Numbered from the stretch's first letter, positions 18,514 to 28,353 are shown. The stretch: 64,000 nucleotides of DNA from Maritimibacter alkaliphilus (GCF_019801605.1 NZ_JAHVIT010000002.1:1364001-1428000), one strand, 5' to 3'. Numbers and translations: made by a program. Notes: generated from the letters alone by a model not told the origin.

Positions 18514-20460
18514 TTAGCGGTTCATCCGGTTGTCGATCAGGTCGTCCACCACCGCCGGGTCCGCCAGCGTGGAGGTGTCGCCAAGGGCGCCGTAGTCATT
18601 CTCGGCGATCTTGCGCAGGATACGGCGCATGATCTTGCCCGACCGCGTCTTGGGCAGGCCGGGGGCCCACTGGATCAGGTCGGGCTTGGCAATCGGGCCG
18701 ATCTCGGTCCGGACCCAGGTTTCCAGCTCCTTACGCAGTTCGTCGGAGGGTTCGACCCCGTTCATCAGGGTGACATAGGCATAGATGCCCTGACCCTTGA
18801 TGGCGTGGGGGTAGCCGACAACGGCGCTCTCGGCGACCTTGGAATGGGCGACGAGGGCGGATTCGACCTCGGCGGTGCCCATCCGGTGGCCCGAGACGTT
18901 GATCACGTCATCCACGCGCCCGGTGATCCAGTAGTAGCCATCCGCATCGCGGCGGCAGCCGTCACCGGAGAAGTAGTAGCCCTTGTAGTCCGAGAAATAG
19001 GTCTTCTCGAACCGCTCGTGATCGCCCCAGACGGTGCGCATCTGCGCGGGCCAGCTGTCCTTGATGCACAGCACGCCTTCGCACTCGGTCTCGTCGATCT
19101 CGGTACCGGAATGGGCGTCCAGCACCACCGGCTGCACCCCGAAGAAGGGCGTGGTGGCCGAGCCGGGCTTGGCCGGGGTCGCGCCGGGCAGGGGGGTCAG
19201 AAGGTGGCCGCCCGTCTCGGTCTGCCACCAGGTGTCGACGATGGGGCAGTTGCCCTTGCCGACCACGTCATTGTACCAGTTCCAGGCTTCCGGGTTGATC
19301 GGCTCGCCCACGGTGCCCAGCACCTTGAGGCTGCTCAGGTCGTATTTCTCGACCCATTCGGTGCCCTGGCCCATCAGGGCGCGGATCGCGGTGGGGGCGG
19401 TGTAGAACTGGTTCACCGAATGCTTCTCGCAGACGGCCCAGAACCGGCCCGCATCGGGGTAGGTGGGCACGCCCTCGAACATCAGCGTGGTGGCGCCATT
19501 GGCCAGCGGGCCATAGACGATGTAGCTGTGCCCTGTGACCCAGCCCACGTCCGCCGTACACCAGTAGACGTCACCGTCATGGTAGTCGAAGACCAGTTCA
19601 TGGGTCATCGCGGCGTAGACGAGGTAGCCGCCCGTGGTGTGCACCACGCCCTTGGGCTGCCCGGTGGAGCCGGAGGTGTAGAGGATGAAGAGAGGGTCTT
19701 CCGCATCCATCTCCACCGGCGCGCAATAGTCGTCCGCCTCCAGTGCCAGTTCGTTGTAATCGTGGTCGCGGTCCTCGACCCAGGTGGTCTGGCCGCCGGT
19801 GCGGCGCACCATCAGCACCTTCACCGTGTCCTTGCAGTGCAGCAGGGCGGCGTCGGTGTTGGATTTCAGCGGGGTCTGGCGGCCGCCGCGCGGGGCATAG
19901 TCGGAGGTGATGACCACCTTGGCGTCACAGCCGTTGATCCGCGCGCCGAGCGCATCGGGCGAGAAGCCGGCAAAGACGATGGAATGGATGGCGCCGATCC
20001 GGGCACAGGCCAGCATGGCATAGGCGGCCTCGGGGATCATCGGCAGGTAGATCACCACGCGGTCGCCCTTGCGCACGCCCATGTCGCTGAGGATGTTGGC
20101 CATCCGGCAGACGCGGCGGTGCAGGTCGCGGTAGGTGATCGACTGGGCCTGTTCGCCCGGGTTGTCGGGCTCGAAGATGATCGCGGCCTGGTTGCCGCGC
20201 TTGGCGAGGTGCCGGTCGATGCAGTTCGCGGCCACGTTCAGGGTGCCGTCCTCGAACCACTTGATCGAGACTTCGCCGAGGGTGAAGTTCGTGTCCTTCA
20301 CCTTGGTAAAGGGCTTCATCCAGTCGATACGCTGCGCCTGTTCAGCCCAGAAGCCCTCGGGGTCCGCGATCGAGGCCTTGTACATCTCGGCGTATTTCGC
20401 CGCATCGATGTGGGCGTTCGCCGCAAATTCCGCACTGGGAGGATAGGTCTGGTCCGTCAT
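18514..20460 (-). CDS. acs: Acetyl-CoA synthetase (AMP-forming)
   Basis: 648 aa, full length. Motifs: [19 protein letters not shown] at the N-terminus, the AMP-binding loop [67 protein letters not shown] and the C-terminal [17 protein letters not shown], whose Lys is the regulatory acetylation site in Acs. Converts acetate (and more slowly propionate) to acyl-CoA. It lies 87 nt downstream of livF on the same strand; the last gene of, or adjacent to, the ABC-importer operon. The context suggests uptake plus activation of a short carboxylate. Confidence 0.95.
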   Translation of the reverse strand: MTDQTYPPSAEFAANAHIDAAKYAEMYKASIADPEGFWAEQAQRIDWMKPFTKVKDTNFTLGEVSIKWFEDGTLNVAANCIDRHLAKRGNQAAIIFEPDNPGEQAQSITYRDLHRRVCRMANILSDMGVRKGDRVVIYLPMIPEAAYAMLACARIGAIHSIVFAGFSPDALGARINGCDAKVVITSDYAPRGGRQTPLKSNTDAALLHCKDTVKVLMVRRTGGQTTWVEDRDHDYNELALEADDYCAPVEMDAEDPLFILYTSGSTGQPKGVVHTTGGYLVYAAMTHELVFDYHDGDVYWCTADVGWVTGHSYIVYGPLANGATTLMFEGVPTYPDAGRFWAVCEKHSVNQFYTAPTAIRALMGQGTEWVEKYDLSSLKVLGTVGEPINPEAWNWYNDVVGKGNCPIVDTWWQTETGGHLLTPLPGATPAKPGSATTPFFGVQPVVLDAHSGTEIDETECEGVLCIKDSWPAQMRTVWGDHERFEKTYFSDYKGYYFSGDGCRRDADGYYWITGRVDDVINVSGHRMGTAEVESALVAHSKVAESAVVGYPHAIKGQGIYAYVTLMNGVEPSDELRKELETWVRTEIGPIAKPDLIQWAPGLPKTRSGKIMRRILRKIAENDYGALGDTSTLADPAVVDDLIDNRMNR

Positions 20461-20547
20461 GTTGACTTTGCCTTCACTTGGGTTTCGAGCATTGGGGTTT
20501 GGAACGATGGGAGAGACGCGGCCCCCGGGGGGAGGCCGCGCGGGGTG

Positions 20548-21303
20548 TCAGATGGCGAGGTACTCGGCCCGCAGCTCCTCGTTGCCCAGCACCTCGGCGG
20601 CGGTGCCGTCGAAGACGATGGAGCCGGTGTCGAGGATCACCGCGCGGTCGGCCAGTTCCAGCGCGCGCACGGCGTTCTGTTCGACGAGGATCGTGGTGAT
20701 GCCCTGCTCCTTGATGATCCGCAGGGTGCGTTCGATCTCGTCGACGATGACGGGGGCGAGGCCCTCGTAGGGTTCATCCAGCAGCAGCACCTTGATGTCC
20801 CGCGCCAGGGCGCGGGCAATCGCCAGCATCTGCTGCTCCCCGCCGGAGAGCGTCACGCCCTCCTGCTTGCGGCGCTCGCCGAGGCGCGGGAAGAGGTCAT
20901 AGAGCCGGTCGATGGACCAGCCGATGGGCGGGGCGATTTGGGCCAGTTGCAGGTTTTCCTCCACCGTCAGGCCGGGAATGATGCTGCGATCCTCGGGCAC
21001 CAGCCCGATGCCGGATTGCGCGGCCTGCCAACTGGACATGGTGTGCAGCGGCGCGTGATCCAGCCAGATCTCGCCGCGGGTGACGGCGGGGCTGTCCATC
21101 CGCGCGATCGCCCGCAGGGTCGAGGTCTTGCCCGCCCCGTTGCGCCCCAGCAGCGCGAGGATCTCGCCCTCGTGCACGTTGAAGCTGACGTTCTGGACGA
21201 TGTAGCTCTCGCCGTAATAGGCCTCGACGTTCCAGACCGACAGGAACGCGGGCGCGGTCATCGCGTGATTGATGCCCTTCGAGAAGTCCGGTTTGACGTT
21301 CAT
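20548..21303 (-). CDS. Branched-chain-type ABC transporter ATPase (LivF-like)
   Basis: 251 aa. Walker A LLGRNGAGKTSTLRAI, Q-loop SGIGLVPEDRSI, signature VTLSGGEQQMLAIARAL, Walker B VLLLDEPYEGLAP. LivF-type ATPases pair with LivG. The first 15 residues (MNVKPDFSKGINHAM) are a slightly longer lead than usual; an internal ATG (MTAPAFLSVWNVEAYYG) is an alternative start. Follows livG with 59 nt. Confidence 0.9.
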   Translation of the reverse strand: MNVKPDFSKGINHAMTAPAFLSVWNVEAYYGESYIVQNVSFNVHEGEILALLGRNGAGKTSTLRAIARMDSPAVTRGEIWLDHAPLHTMSSWQAAQSGIGLVPEDRSIIPGLTVEENLQLAQIAPPIGWSIDRLYDLFPRLGERRKQEGVTLSGGEQQMLAIARALARDIKVLLLDEPYEGLAPVIVDEIERTLRIIKEQGITTILVEQNAVRALELADRAVILDTGSIVFDGTAAEVLGNEELRAEYLAI

Positions 21304-21362
21304 GTTCTCTCCTCCTCGGACGGCGGCAGGCGGGTCTGTCCCACCTGGCCGCGTCCTCCTCC

Positions 21363-22127
21363 TCAGGCCGCGGCGGCCGTTTCGCCCAGATACGCTTCGC
21401 GGACCTTGGGGTGCCCCTTGATGTTTGCAGGGATGTCCTCCACCAGCGGCGTGCCCTGCGCGAGGACAGTAATCCTCTCCGCGAGGGAAAACACAACATG
21501 CATGTCATGTTCAATAATTGCGATGGTGATATCCCGCTCTTCCTTGATCTGCTTCAGCAGGTCGATGGTGTTGTTGGTATCGGCACGTGCCATGCCCGCG
21601 GTCGGCTCGTCCAGCAGCAGCAGACGCGGCTCCTGGGCAAGGCACATGCCGATTTCGAGACGCCGCTTGTCCCCGCGCGACATCGAGGCGGCATGCATGT
21701 TGCGTTTGTCGGCCATCCGCATGTCCACCAGCATCTGCTCGGCCCGTTCGAGGATGTCGCGCTGCCGGGCCACCCCGGCAAGCGCGTTCATCTCGAAGGC
21801 CCCGTCGCGCTTGGCGAAGCAGGGGATCATCATGTTCTCCATCACCGTCAGATCGCCGAAGATCTCGGGCGTCTGGAACACGCGGGAGATGCCCATCTGG
21901 TTGATCTCGTAGGGCGTGCGCCCCAGCACCGACTGGCCGTCGAACATGACCGAGCCGGTGTCCGGGATCAGCTTGCCGACGAGGCAGTTGAGCAGCGTCG
22001 ACTTGCCGGCCCCGTTGGGCCCGATGATCGCGTGGACCGTGTTCTCCGCCACGCTGAGGTTGACCTCGGAGAGGGCCTTCAGCCCGCCGAAGCGCTTGTT
22101 GACGTTCTTGACTTCAAGGATGCCCAT
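21363..22127 (-). CDS. Branched-chain-type ABC transporter ATPase (LivG-like)
   Basis: 254 aa. Walker A IIGPNGAGKSTLLNCL, signature MSRGDKRRLEIGMCLA (the usual LSGG is replaced by MSRGD, which is seen in this LivG subgroup), Walker B LLLLDEPTAGMARADT and the switch His in IAIIEHDMHVVF. Partner of the LivF-like protein; 12 nt after the livM-like gene. The order SBP-LivH-LivM-LivG-LivF is canonical. Confidence 0.9.
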   Translation of the reverse strand: MGILEVKNVNKRFGGLKALSEVNLSVAENTVHAIIGPNGAGKSTLLNCLVGKLIPDTGSVMFDGQSVLGRTPYEINQMGISRVFQTPEIFGDLTVMENMMIPCFAKRDGAFEMNALAGVARQRDILERAEQMLVDMRMADKRNMHAASMSRGDKRRLEIGMCLAQEPRLLLLDEPTAGMARADTNNTIDLLKQIKEERDITIAIIEHDMHVVFSLAERITVLAQGTPLVEDIPANIKGHPKVREAYLGETAAAA

Positions 22128-22139
22128 GAGCGTCTCTCC

Positions 22140-23342
22140 TTATTCGGCAGGGTGAGATTGGGTGGCGCCGTCCTGCGGTTCCGTGGACTTGCGGCGGAAG
22201 AGGCGCGCGATGCGTTGCCCCCCTTCGACAAGGCCACCGGGCAGGAAGGTCACGACCAGCATGAAGAGCAGGCCCAGCGTCAGGTGCCAGCCGGGGCCGA
22301 CGAAATGCTCGACCACCCAGACCACGCCGTTCTCCATCCCGTCGGGCAGGAACGCGAACCATTGGTGCAGGACGCCTTCGTTGATCTTCGAGAAGATGTT
22401 CTCGAAGTACTTGATGAAGCCCGCGCCCAGGACCGGGCCGATCAGCGTACCCGCACCGCCGAGGATGGTCATCAGCACCACCTCGCCCGAGGCCGTCCAC
22501 TGCATCCGCTCGGCGCCTGCCAGCGGGTCCATCGAGGCCATCAGGCCCCCGGCCAGACCGGCATACATCCCCGAGATCACGAAGGCCGCAAGCGCGTAGG
22601 GCTTGGTGTTCAGGCCAGTGTAGTTCATCCGGGTGCGGTTCGACTTGATCGCCCGCAGCATCAGCCCGAAGGGCGAGCGGAAGATGCGGATCGCGAGGTA
22701 GAAGGCCAGCAGCAGCACCGCGCCGCAGAAGTAGTAGCCGGTGTTGAACTGGAACAGCCATGCGCCTGCGTCGAGCGTGAAGGTCGAGCGCATCTCCATC
22801 CCGAAGAGCGAGGTGACGGGGATGCCGCCATCCGCCGTGGCCGAGACGCCGAGGATGCGCGGATCGTCCAGCGTCAGTTGCAGGCCCGTCTCGCCGTTGG
22901 TGATCGGGGTGAGCACCGAGTAGGCGAGGTTGAAGGACATCTGCGCAAAGGCCAGCGTCAGGATCGAGAAGTAGATCCCCGTACGCCGCAGCGAGACGAA
23001 GCCGATCACCAGCGCAAAGACGCCCGAGACGAGAACCGCGAGAAGGATCGCCGGGATCACGTTCATGCTGAGCAGCTTGAACATCCACACGGCCGAGTAG
23101 GAGCCCACGCCGAGGAAGGCCGCATGGCCGAAGGACAGGTATCCGGTCAGACCGAAGAGGATGTTGAAGCCGATGGCGAAGATCCCGAAGATCACGAAGC
23201 GCTGCATCAGGTCGGGGTAGCCCGCGTTGAACTGCGCCATGGCGCTGTCGGCGGGGAAGGGGTTGAGGATGAACGGCGCCAGGAGAACCATGGCCGCCAC
23301 GATCAGCAGCAGGGTGCTGTCTTTCTTGTTGAGACCGAGCAT
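22140..23342 (-). CDS. Branched-chain-type ABC transporter permease (LivM-like)
   Basis: 400 aa inner-membrane protein with about ten hydrophobic segments. [20 protein letters not shown] is the LivM signature; [20 protein letters not shown] is the coupling loop that meets the ATPase. Two longer loops, about residues 145-190 and 320-350 (between [14 protein letters not shown] and DGMENGVVW), are larger than in LivM of E. coli and resemble the versions found next to acs in Rhodobacteraceae. It is 3 nt from the LivH-like stop. Confidence 0.9.
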   Translation of the reverse strand: MLGLNKKDSTLLLIVAAMVLLAPFILNPFPADSAMAQFNAGYPDLMQRFVIFGIFAIGFNILFGLTGYLSFGHAAFLGVGSYSAVWMFKLLSMNVIPAILLAVLVSGVFALVIGFVSLRRTGIYFSILTLAFAQMSFNLAYSVLTPITNGETGLQLTLDDPRILGVSATADGGIPVTSLFGMEMRSTFTLDAGAWLFQFNTGYYFCGAVLLLAFYLAIRIFRSPFGLMLRAIKSNRTRMNYTGLNTKPYALAAFVISGMYAGLAGGLMASMDPLAGAERMQWTASGEVVLMTILGGAGTLIGPVLGAGFIKYFENIFSKINEGVLHQWFAFLPDGMENGVVWVVEHFVGPGWHLTLGLLFMLVVTFLPGGLVEGGQRIARLFRRKSTEPQDGATQSHPAE

Positions 23343-23345
23343 GGC

Positions 23346-24377
23346 TTAGTCCTCCATCACGCCCTTGCGGCCCATCAGGCCACGGGGACGGGTCAGCAGA
23401 ATGACGATGGCGACGACGTAGATGATGATCTGGTCGATGCCAGGCAGCAGCGACTTGATCTGGTTCATCGAGGCGAAGCTCTCGAGCACGCCCAGCAGGA
23501 AGCCTGCCGCGACGGCGCCCGGAAGCGAGCCCATGCCGCCCACAACGACCACGACGAAGCTGAGCACGAGGAAGTCCATGCCCATGTGGTAGTTCGGCGA
23601 GTTGATCGGCGCGTACATCACCCCCGCAAGCCCGGCCACGGCGGCGGCCAGCCCGAACATGATGGTGAAGCGCTTGTCGATGTTGATGCCCAGCAAGCCC
23701 ACCGTCTCGCGGTCGGCCATGCCGGCGCGAACGACCATGCCGAAGGTGGTGAACTGCAGGAAGGCAAAGACACCGCCGATGATCACCGCCGCGAAGGCGA
23801 AGTAGACGAGGCGCCAGTAGGGGTAGATGATCACGTTGGGATCGAAGCCCAGCAGGACGCCGAAGTCGAGCGAGCCGCGGAAGGCGTCAGGCGCGGGCGT
23901 CTGGATCGGGTTCGCGCCGTAGTAGTGCTTGATCAGTTCCTGCATGACGATGGCGAGGCCGAAGGTCACGAGGATCTGGTCCGCATGGGGGCGCTTGTAG
24001 AAATGCTTGATCAGCCCGCGTTCCATGGCAAAGCCGATGCCGATCATGATCGGGATCGAGAACAGGATCGACAGTGGCACCGCCCAGTCGATCAGCGAGG
24101 CGCCCACCTCCGGGCCGAACCAGTCGACGAGGTAGGGCGTCTTCACCTTCAACGGGTTGCCGAGGAAGTCGGTCCGGGTTGGATCGACTGTCTCGAAGCT
24201 CAGCGAAAACAGCTTGTTGAGGGTAACGGCACAGAAGGCGCCGATCATGAACAACGCCCCGTGGGCAAAGTTCACGACACCCAGCGTGCCGAAGATCAGC
24301 GTCAGGCCAAGGGCGATCAGCGCATAGGCCGAGCCCTTGTCGAGGCCGTTCAGGATTTGAAGGATGATGGCGTCCAT
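23346..24377 (-). CDS. Branched-chain-type ABC transporter permease (LivH-like)
   Basis: 343 aa from the ATG at 24377, which follows GAGAGAGAC; 14 extra residues upstream are open but not family-like. LivH features: QILNGLDKGSAYALIALGLTLIFGTLGVVNFAHGALFM at the N-terminus and AGMADRETVGLLGINIDKRF as the ATPase coupling loop. A roughly 40-residue insertion after helix 2 (TVDPTRTDFLGNPLKVKTP) is longer than in E. coli LivH. Inner membrane; pairs with the LivM-like permease. Confidence 0.9.
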   Translation of the reverse strand: MDAIILQILNGLDKGSAYALIALGLTLIFGTLGVVNFAHGALFMIGAFCAVTLNKLFSLSFETVDPTRTDFLGNPLKVKTPYLVDWFGPEVGASLIDWAVPLSILFSIPIMIGIGFAMERGLIKHFYKRPHADQILVTFGLAIVMQELIKHYYGANPIQTPAPDAFRGSLDFGVLLGFDPNVIIYPYWRLVYFAFAAVIIGGVFAFLQFTTFGMVVRAGMADRETVGLLGINIDKRFTIMFGLAAAVAGLAGVMYAPINSPNYHMGMDFLVLSFVVVVVGGMGSLPGAVAAGFLLGVLESFASMNQIKSLLPGIDQIIIYVVAIVILLTRPRGLMGRKGVMED

Positions 24378-24514
24378 TGTCTCTCTCTCGGGGAAAGACG
24401 GGGGTGCGCCGTGACGCACCCGACCGCGATGTCAGTCCCGGTCAGAGCCCGCGGGCAGGACCGGAGAGGAGGGGCGCGCCGGGATGCTGGCGCGCCCCCT
24501 TGAGGCGGTGGCGA

Positions 24515-25861
24515 TCAGGCGCCGGGGTTGCACGACCCGAGCGCACCACCCGCGAACATCGGGTGATCCGGGGCGTATTCCACCTGCGCACGCGGGGTGA
24601 CCTCGACCACTTCCAGAAGGTCGAATTCCGAGGTCGGGTTCTCTTTGCCGCGCACCACGAGGACGTCCTTGAAGCACTGGTGGTCTTCGGCACGGTAGAG
24701 CGTCGGGCCGTTGCCGAGGCCGTCGAACTCGTAGCCTTCCAGCGCCTCTGCGATGGCGCAGGGGTTGAAGCTGCCCGCGCGCTGGGCGGCATCGGCATAG
24801 AGCAGCGTCTGCACGTAGCAGGTGTGCGCCGCCTGGCTCGGCGGGAAGCCGTACTTGGTGCCGAAGGACTTCACGAAGGCCTTGGTGCCCTCATCGGTCA
24901 GCGACCAGTGCCAGTTGGTGGAGCCGAGGATGCCCTTGATGTTCTCGCCCGCACCGCGTGCCATCAGGCGCGAGAAGAGCGGAACCACGATCTCGAACTG
25001 CTTGCCGTTGGCCATCTTCTCGCGCAGGCCGAACTGCACGGCGTTGGTCAGCGAGTTGACCATGTTGCCGCCGTAGTGGTTCAGCACCAGCACGTCTGCG
25101 CCCGAGTTCAGCACCGGCGCGATGTAGGACGAGAAGTCCGTCTGGGCCAGCGGGGTCTTGACGGTGTTCACCGTCTCCCAGCCAAGCGCCTCGGTCGCCG
25201 CAACGATGGATTCCTCCTGCGTCCAGCCCCAGGTGTAGTCGGCGGTCAGGTGATAGGCCTTGCGGTCGGTGCCGTATTGCGCCGCCAGCACCGGCGCCAG
25301 CGCCGCGCCCGACATGTAGGCGTTGAAGAAGTGGCGGAAGCCGTTGGCCTTCTTGTCCTTGCCGGTGGTGTCGTTGGAGTGGGTCAGCCCGGCCATGAAG
25401 ATCACGCCGGCCTCCTGGCACAGGCCCTGCACCGCGACGGCCACGCCCGAGGACGAGCCGCCGGTGATCATGATGGCGCCGTCCTTCTCGATCATCGACT
25501 TGGCCGAGGCACGTGCGGCGTCAGACTTGGTCTGCGTATCGCCGGTGACGTATTCCACCTTCTTGCCAAGGATGCCGTTGCCTTCCAGCACCTTGGAGCT
25601 GAAGGTCTGGAGCATGCCGCCGTCGCCTTCGCCGTTCAGGTGCTCGACCGCCAGCTGGTAGGCGCGCAGCTCGTCCGCGCCTTCATCCGCGTAGGGGCCG
25701 GTCTGGGGCACGTTGAAGCCCAGCGTCACGGACGCGCCCATCGGCTCGTTCATGTAGCCGGCCCAGGCCGCCCCGGTGAACAGCGTCGGGACGGCGAGCG
25801 TGGCGCCGACACCGGCCCCCGTCTTGAGCACGCCACGGCGAGTCAGGATGTTCTTCGTCAT
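24515..25861 (-). CDS. Branched-chain-type ABC transporter solute-binding protein, Tat-exported
   Basis: 448 aa from the ATG at 25861, preceded by GGGAGGAAATCA. N-terminal Tat-like signal KNILTRRGVLKTGAGVGATL cleaves near AWAG. The body is a periplasmic type-I binding fold of the LivJ/AmiC kind: SVTLGFNVPQTGPYADEGAD, MITGGSSSGVAVAVQGL, VIFMAGLTHSNDTTGKD, YHLTADYTWGWTQEESIVAA. First gene of the operon with livHMGF-like genes and acs. The usual amino-acid-binding residues cannot be assigned by eye; the link with acs and the ScfR-like regulator suggests a short-chain carboxylate or related ligand (inference). Confidence 0.88.
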   Translation of the reverse strand: MTKNILTRRGVLKTGAGVGATLAVPTLFTGAAWAGYMNEPMGASVTLGFNVPQTGPYADEGADELRAYQLAVEHLNGEGDGGMLQTFSSKVLEGNGILGKKVEYVTGDTQTKSDAARASAKSMIEKDGAIMITGGSSSGVAVAVQGLCQEAGVIFMAGLTHSNDTTGKDKKANGFRHFFNAYMSGAALAPVLAAQYGTDRKAYHLTADYTWGWTQEESIVAATEALGWETVNTVKTPLAQTDFSSYIAPVLNSGADVLVLNHYGGNMVNSLTNAVQFGLREKMANGKQFEIVVPLFSRLMARGAGENIKGILGSTNWHWSLTDEGTKAFVKSFGTKYGFPPSQAAHTCYVQTLLYADAAQRAGSFNPCAIAEALEGYEFDGLGNGPTLYRAEDHQCFKDVLVVRGKENPTSEFDLLEVVEVTPRAQVEYAPDHPMFAGGALGSCNPGA

Positions 25862-25907
25862 TGATTTCCTCCCTAAAGGTTTTGGGTGCGCCTCCTCCGC
25901 GCGCCCG

Positions 25908-25993
25908 TGCACTCTCGTGCAAAATGATTATGGCAAGGCGTAAGAAAATATCGCAACAACTGCTTTGTTTGGTTCGATTTTTTTGTAAACAAA
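25908..25993. promoter_or_regulatory. Divergent control region of the ABC-acs operon and its regulator
   Basis: AT-rich gap between the solute-binding protein and the XRE regulator. On the minus strand TTGCGA (25951-25956) and CATAAT (25927-25932) are 18 bp apart and could be the importer promoter. TTTGT-AA-ACAAA (25982-25993) is an inverted repeat and TGCAC-TCTC-GTGCA (25908-25921) a second one in the leader. One or both may be bound by the adjacent regulator; by-eye assignment. Confidence 0.45.
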
Positions 25994-26072
25994 TGAACAG
26001 TATGCTGTAGAATTCCGTAAAGGTTCTTATTCGGCAGCGCAGAAACGCGTTGAAAGGGCAGGGAAATCATCC

Positions 26073-27392
26073 ATGGCGAGAACGACGCTCACAGGCAGCC
26101 GCATCCGGGAACGCCGGATCATGCGGGGCATGCGGCAGGCTGAACTGGCCCGGCAGGCCGGGATTTCGGCCAGCTACCTCAACCTGATCGAGCACAACCG
26201 GCGCAGAATCGGCGGGAAACTGCTGCTCGACATCGCCGCCGCGCTGGAGGTGGAGCCCTCGCACCTGAGCGAAGGGGCCGAGGCCGCGCTGATCGCGACC
26301 CTGCGGGAGGCGGCCGCCGAACGTCCCGCGGCGGGCGCCGAACTGGATCGGATCGAGGAATTCGCGGGCCGTTTCCCCGGCTGGGCGCAGCTGATCGCCG
26401 GGGGCTACCGGAGGCTGGCGGCGATGGAGCAGGAGGTCGAGGCGCTGACCGACCGGCTGTCGCACGACCCGCATCTGGCTGCCTCGCTGCACGAGGTGCT
26501 CTCGACCGTCACGGCGATCCGCTCCACCGCCTCGATCCTCGTGGACACGCCCGAGCTGGAGCCCGACTGGCAGGACCGGTTTCACCGCAACATCTCCGAG
26601 GACAGCCGCCGTCTGGCCGAGGGGGCGCAGCGGCTGGTGGCGGAACTGGACGCGGGCGAGACCCGGGAGACCGCGCAGAGCGTCCCGCAGGAGGAGGTCG
26701 AGGCCTTCTTCACGGCGCAGAGTTTCCATTTCCCGGCGCTGGAGCCGGGCGGCGGCGGTGATCCCGCGCGACTGGTGGCGGAGGCCGAGGAGCTGACCAG
26801 CAGCACGGCCCGCGCCATGGCGCAGGCGCTGTTGGAACGCTACGCCGAGGATGCCCGCCATCTGCCCGCCACGCGCCTGCTGCCGGAACTGCCGAAGACC
26901 CCCGAGACGCTGAACCCCGCCGCGCTTGCCGATGCCTTCGGGACGGATACAGCCCGCGTGCTGCGACGGCTGGCGAGCCTGCCGCCGGGGGAGGGGACGC
27001 TGGACAAGGTGGGGCTGGTGATCTGCGACGGCTCCGGCACGCTGACCTTCCGCCGCCCGCTGGAGGGCTTCCCGCTGCCGCGTTTCGGCACCGCCTGCCC
27101 GCTCTGGCCGCTGTTCCAGAGCCTCAGCCGCCCGATGATGCCCATGCGCCGCCCCGTCCGTCTGGCCGGGCGCAGCGAAGGCGCCTTCCTGACCTATGCG
27201 GTGGCGCAGCCCAAGGGCGCGCCGCGCCTGAACCGTGAACCGCTCTTCGAGGCGCATATGCTGATCCTGCCCCGGGTCCCCGGCCCGAACGAGGCGGAGG
27301 AGGCGCCGCGCGTGGGCGTCACGTGCCGGATCTGTCCGCGCAGCGATTGCCCGGGCCGACGGGAGCCCTCCCTCATGGGAGACGCCGCCTGA
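26073..27392 (+). CDS. XRE-family short-chain acyl-CoA-type regulator (ScfR/RamB-like)
   Basis: 439 aa. N-terminal helix-turn-helix (RGMRQAELARQAGISASYL, NLIEHNRRRIGGKLLLDIA), a helical middle part and a C-terminal DUF2083-type region ending VTCRICPRSDCPGRREPSL, whose C-R-I-C-P-R-S-D-C cluster is the family mark. Relatives (RamB, PrpR/MccR types) control acetate, propionate and glyoxylate-cycle genes in response to acyl-CoAs. Divergent from the ABC-acs operon by 211 nt, so autoregulation plus control of that operon is likely. The stop codon lies inside a perfect hairpin. Confidence 0.88.
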   Translation: MARTTLTGSRIRERRIMRGMRQAELARQAGISASYLNLIEHNRRRIGGKLLLDIAAALEVEPSHLSEGAEAALIATLREAAAERPAAGAELDRIEEFAGRFPGWAQLIAGGYRRLAAMEQEVEALTDRLSHDPHLAASLHEVLSTVTAIRSTASILVDTPELEPDWQDRFHRNISEDSRRLAEGAQRLVAELDAGETRETAQSVPQEEVEAFFTAQSFHFPALEPGGGGDPARLVAEAEELTSSTARAMAQALLERYAEDARHLPATRLLPELPKTPETLNPAALADAFGTDTARVLRRLASLPPGEGTLDKVGLVICDGSGTLTFRRPLEGFPLPRFGTACPLWPLFQSLSRPMMPMRRPVRLAGRSEGAFLTYAVAQPKGAPRLNREPLFEAHMLILPRVPGPNEAEEAPRVGVTCRICPRSDCPGRREPSLMGDAA

Positions 27393-27410
27393 CGGGGGTC
27401 AGGCGGCGTC
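27381..27410. terminator. Hairpin containing the regulator stop codon
   Basis: 13-bp perfect stem (27381-27393 with 27398-27410) and GGGG loop between two convergent genes. The left arm holds the last codons and the TGA of the regulator gene. No U-run follows on either strand, so it may work with Rho or as a 3'-end protector. Confidence 0.55.
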
Positions 27411-27438
27411 TGGATGTCCGGGAGAAGAGCAGGTCGGG

Positions 27439-28353
27439 TCAGAAGGACGTCGGCTGGGCGGTGCCTTTGTCGAAGTCTATCCGCCAGGTGCTGCGGCTGT
27501 CGAAGCAATGCGCCCCGCCGCCGCTGCTTAGCATGAAGCTCTCGCAGCCCTCGGCATTGGCGTCGGTCAGGGCCTTGACCGCCACGTCCCAGCGGGGATC
27601 GCCCGAGGAGAGGGGCTGTAACTGGCCGTTCTGGTAGATGCTGTAGGCCTGCGAGCCCCAGCCGATTTCCGAGCTGTCGGAGGCCCAGATCAGGCGGGTG
27701 CCGCTCTGGCCGCCGGTGTGGAAGATCAGGTAGCGGCTGCGGTCCGTGCCGTCGCTGTCGCGGCTCGGCAGCATGTAGAGCATGTAGGCGCCGGTCTTTC
27801 GGTAATCCACGCCGGCCTGCGTCTCGAGGATGTTGGCCTGATGGTGGAAGGCGTGCGGCGTGTACTCCGGCACCATGGCAAGCGGAACCAGCGGGCAGCT
27901 GAACTCGGTCGCGAAGGTATCGAGCTTGGTGCCGTTGGTCTCGGAGATCGCCATGCGGAACGGGCGGTCTTGACGCACCAGTGCGCATTCCTCGGAGGAG
28001 GCGCGGGCCTGCCAGAGGCGGCTCCGGTCCAGCGGCCAGAGCATGGCGCAGCTGCCGACGGCGGTGCCGTCGATGGTGTTCATCGGATCGCAGGTATCGG
28101 TCGGCTTCTTGGGCCGGATATAGGGCTGGATCGAAGCGAGGGAGCTGGAGTCCAGCGGCACGATGGTCCCGTCGATCAGGGCCACCTGGCGGACATGTTG
28201 CATGGTGCTGAACGCCCAGTGGGCGGCAATGCCCAGGGCAAGTCCGGCGAGCAGGACAATACGCAGCGACAGTTTGCTGGCACGGGGCGCGCTTTCCTGC
28301 GCCGCCTTGGCCTGCTTATCAAACTGAGCAAGGAACTCTTTGTTCGACAGCAT
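27439..28353 (-). CDS. Unknown membrane-anchored protein
   Basis: 304 aa. Residues 1-27 are cytoplasmic and charged (FLAQFDKQAKAAQ), followed by one transmembrane segment at about 29-49 (SLRIVLLAGLALGIAAHWAF) and a 250-residue outer domain. The outer domain has at least six cysteines (DTCDPMN, GSCAMLW, EECALV, FSCPLV, EGCESF, HCFDS), which suggests disulfides in the periplasm, and a lipocalin-like alternation of short beta strands near the end. I recognise no family. Monocistronic, convergent with the ScfR-like gene. Codon use is like its neighbours, except for an AT-richer upstream region. Confidence 0.65.
   Translation of the reverse strand: MLSNKEFLAQFDKQAKAAQESAPRASKLSLRIVLLAGLALGIAAHWAFSTMQHVRQVALIDGTIVPLDSSSLASIQPYIRPKKPTDTCDPMNTIDGTAVGSCAMLWPLDRSRLWQARASSEECALVRQDRPFRMAISETNGTKLDTFATEFSCPLVPLAMVPEYTPHAFHHQANILETQAGVDYRKTGAYMLYMLPSRDSDGTDRSRYLIFHTGGQSGTRLIWASDSSEIGWGSQAYSIYQNGQLQPLSSGDPRWDVAVKALTDANAEGCESFMLSSGGGAHCFDSRSTWRIDFDKGTAQPTSF

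Noticed and set aside
18442-21912. An 1156-codon rightward open frame over acs and livFG-like genes
   Set aside because: The leftward genes show clear motifs; the rightward frame is a codon-bias mirror.
21411-24503. A 1030-codon rightward open frame over the LIV permeases
   Set aside because: Antisense to LivG, LivM and LivH; composition is Asp/Gly/His/Arg-rich like other shadows.
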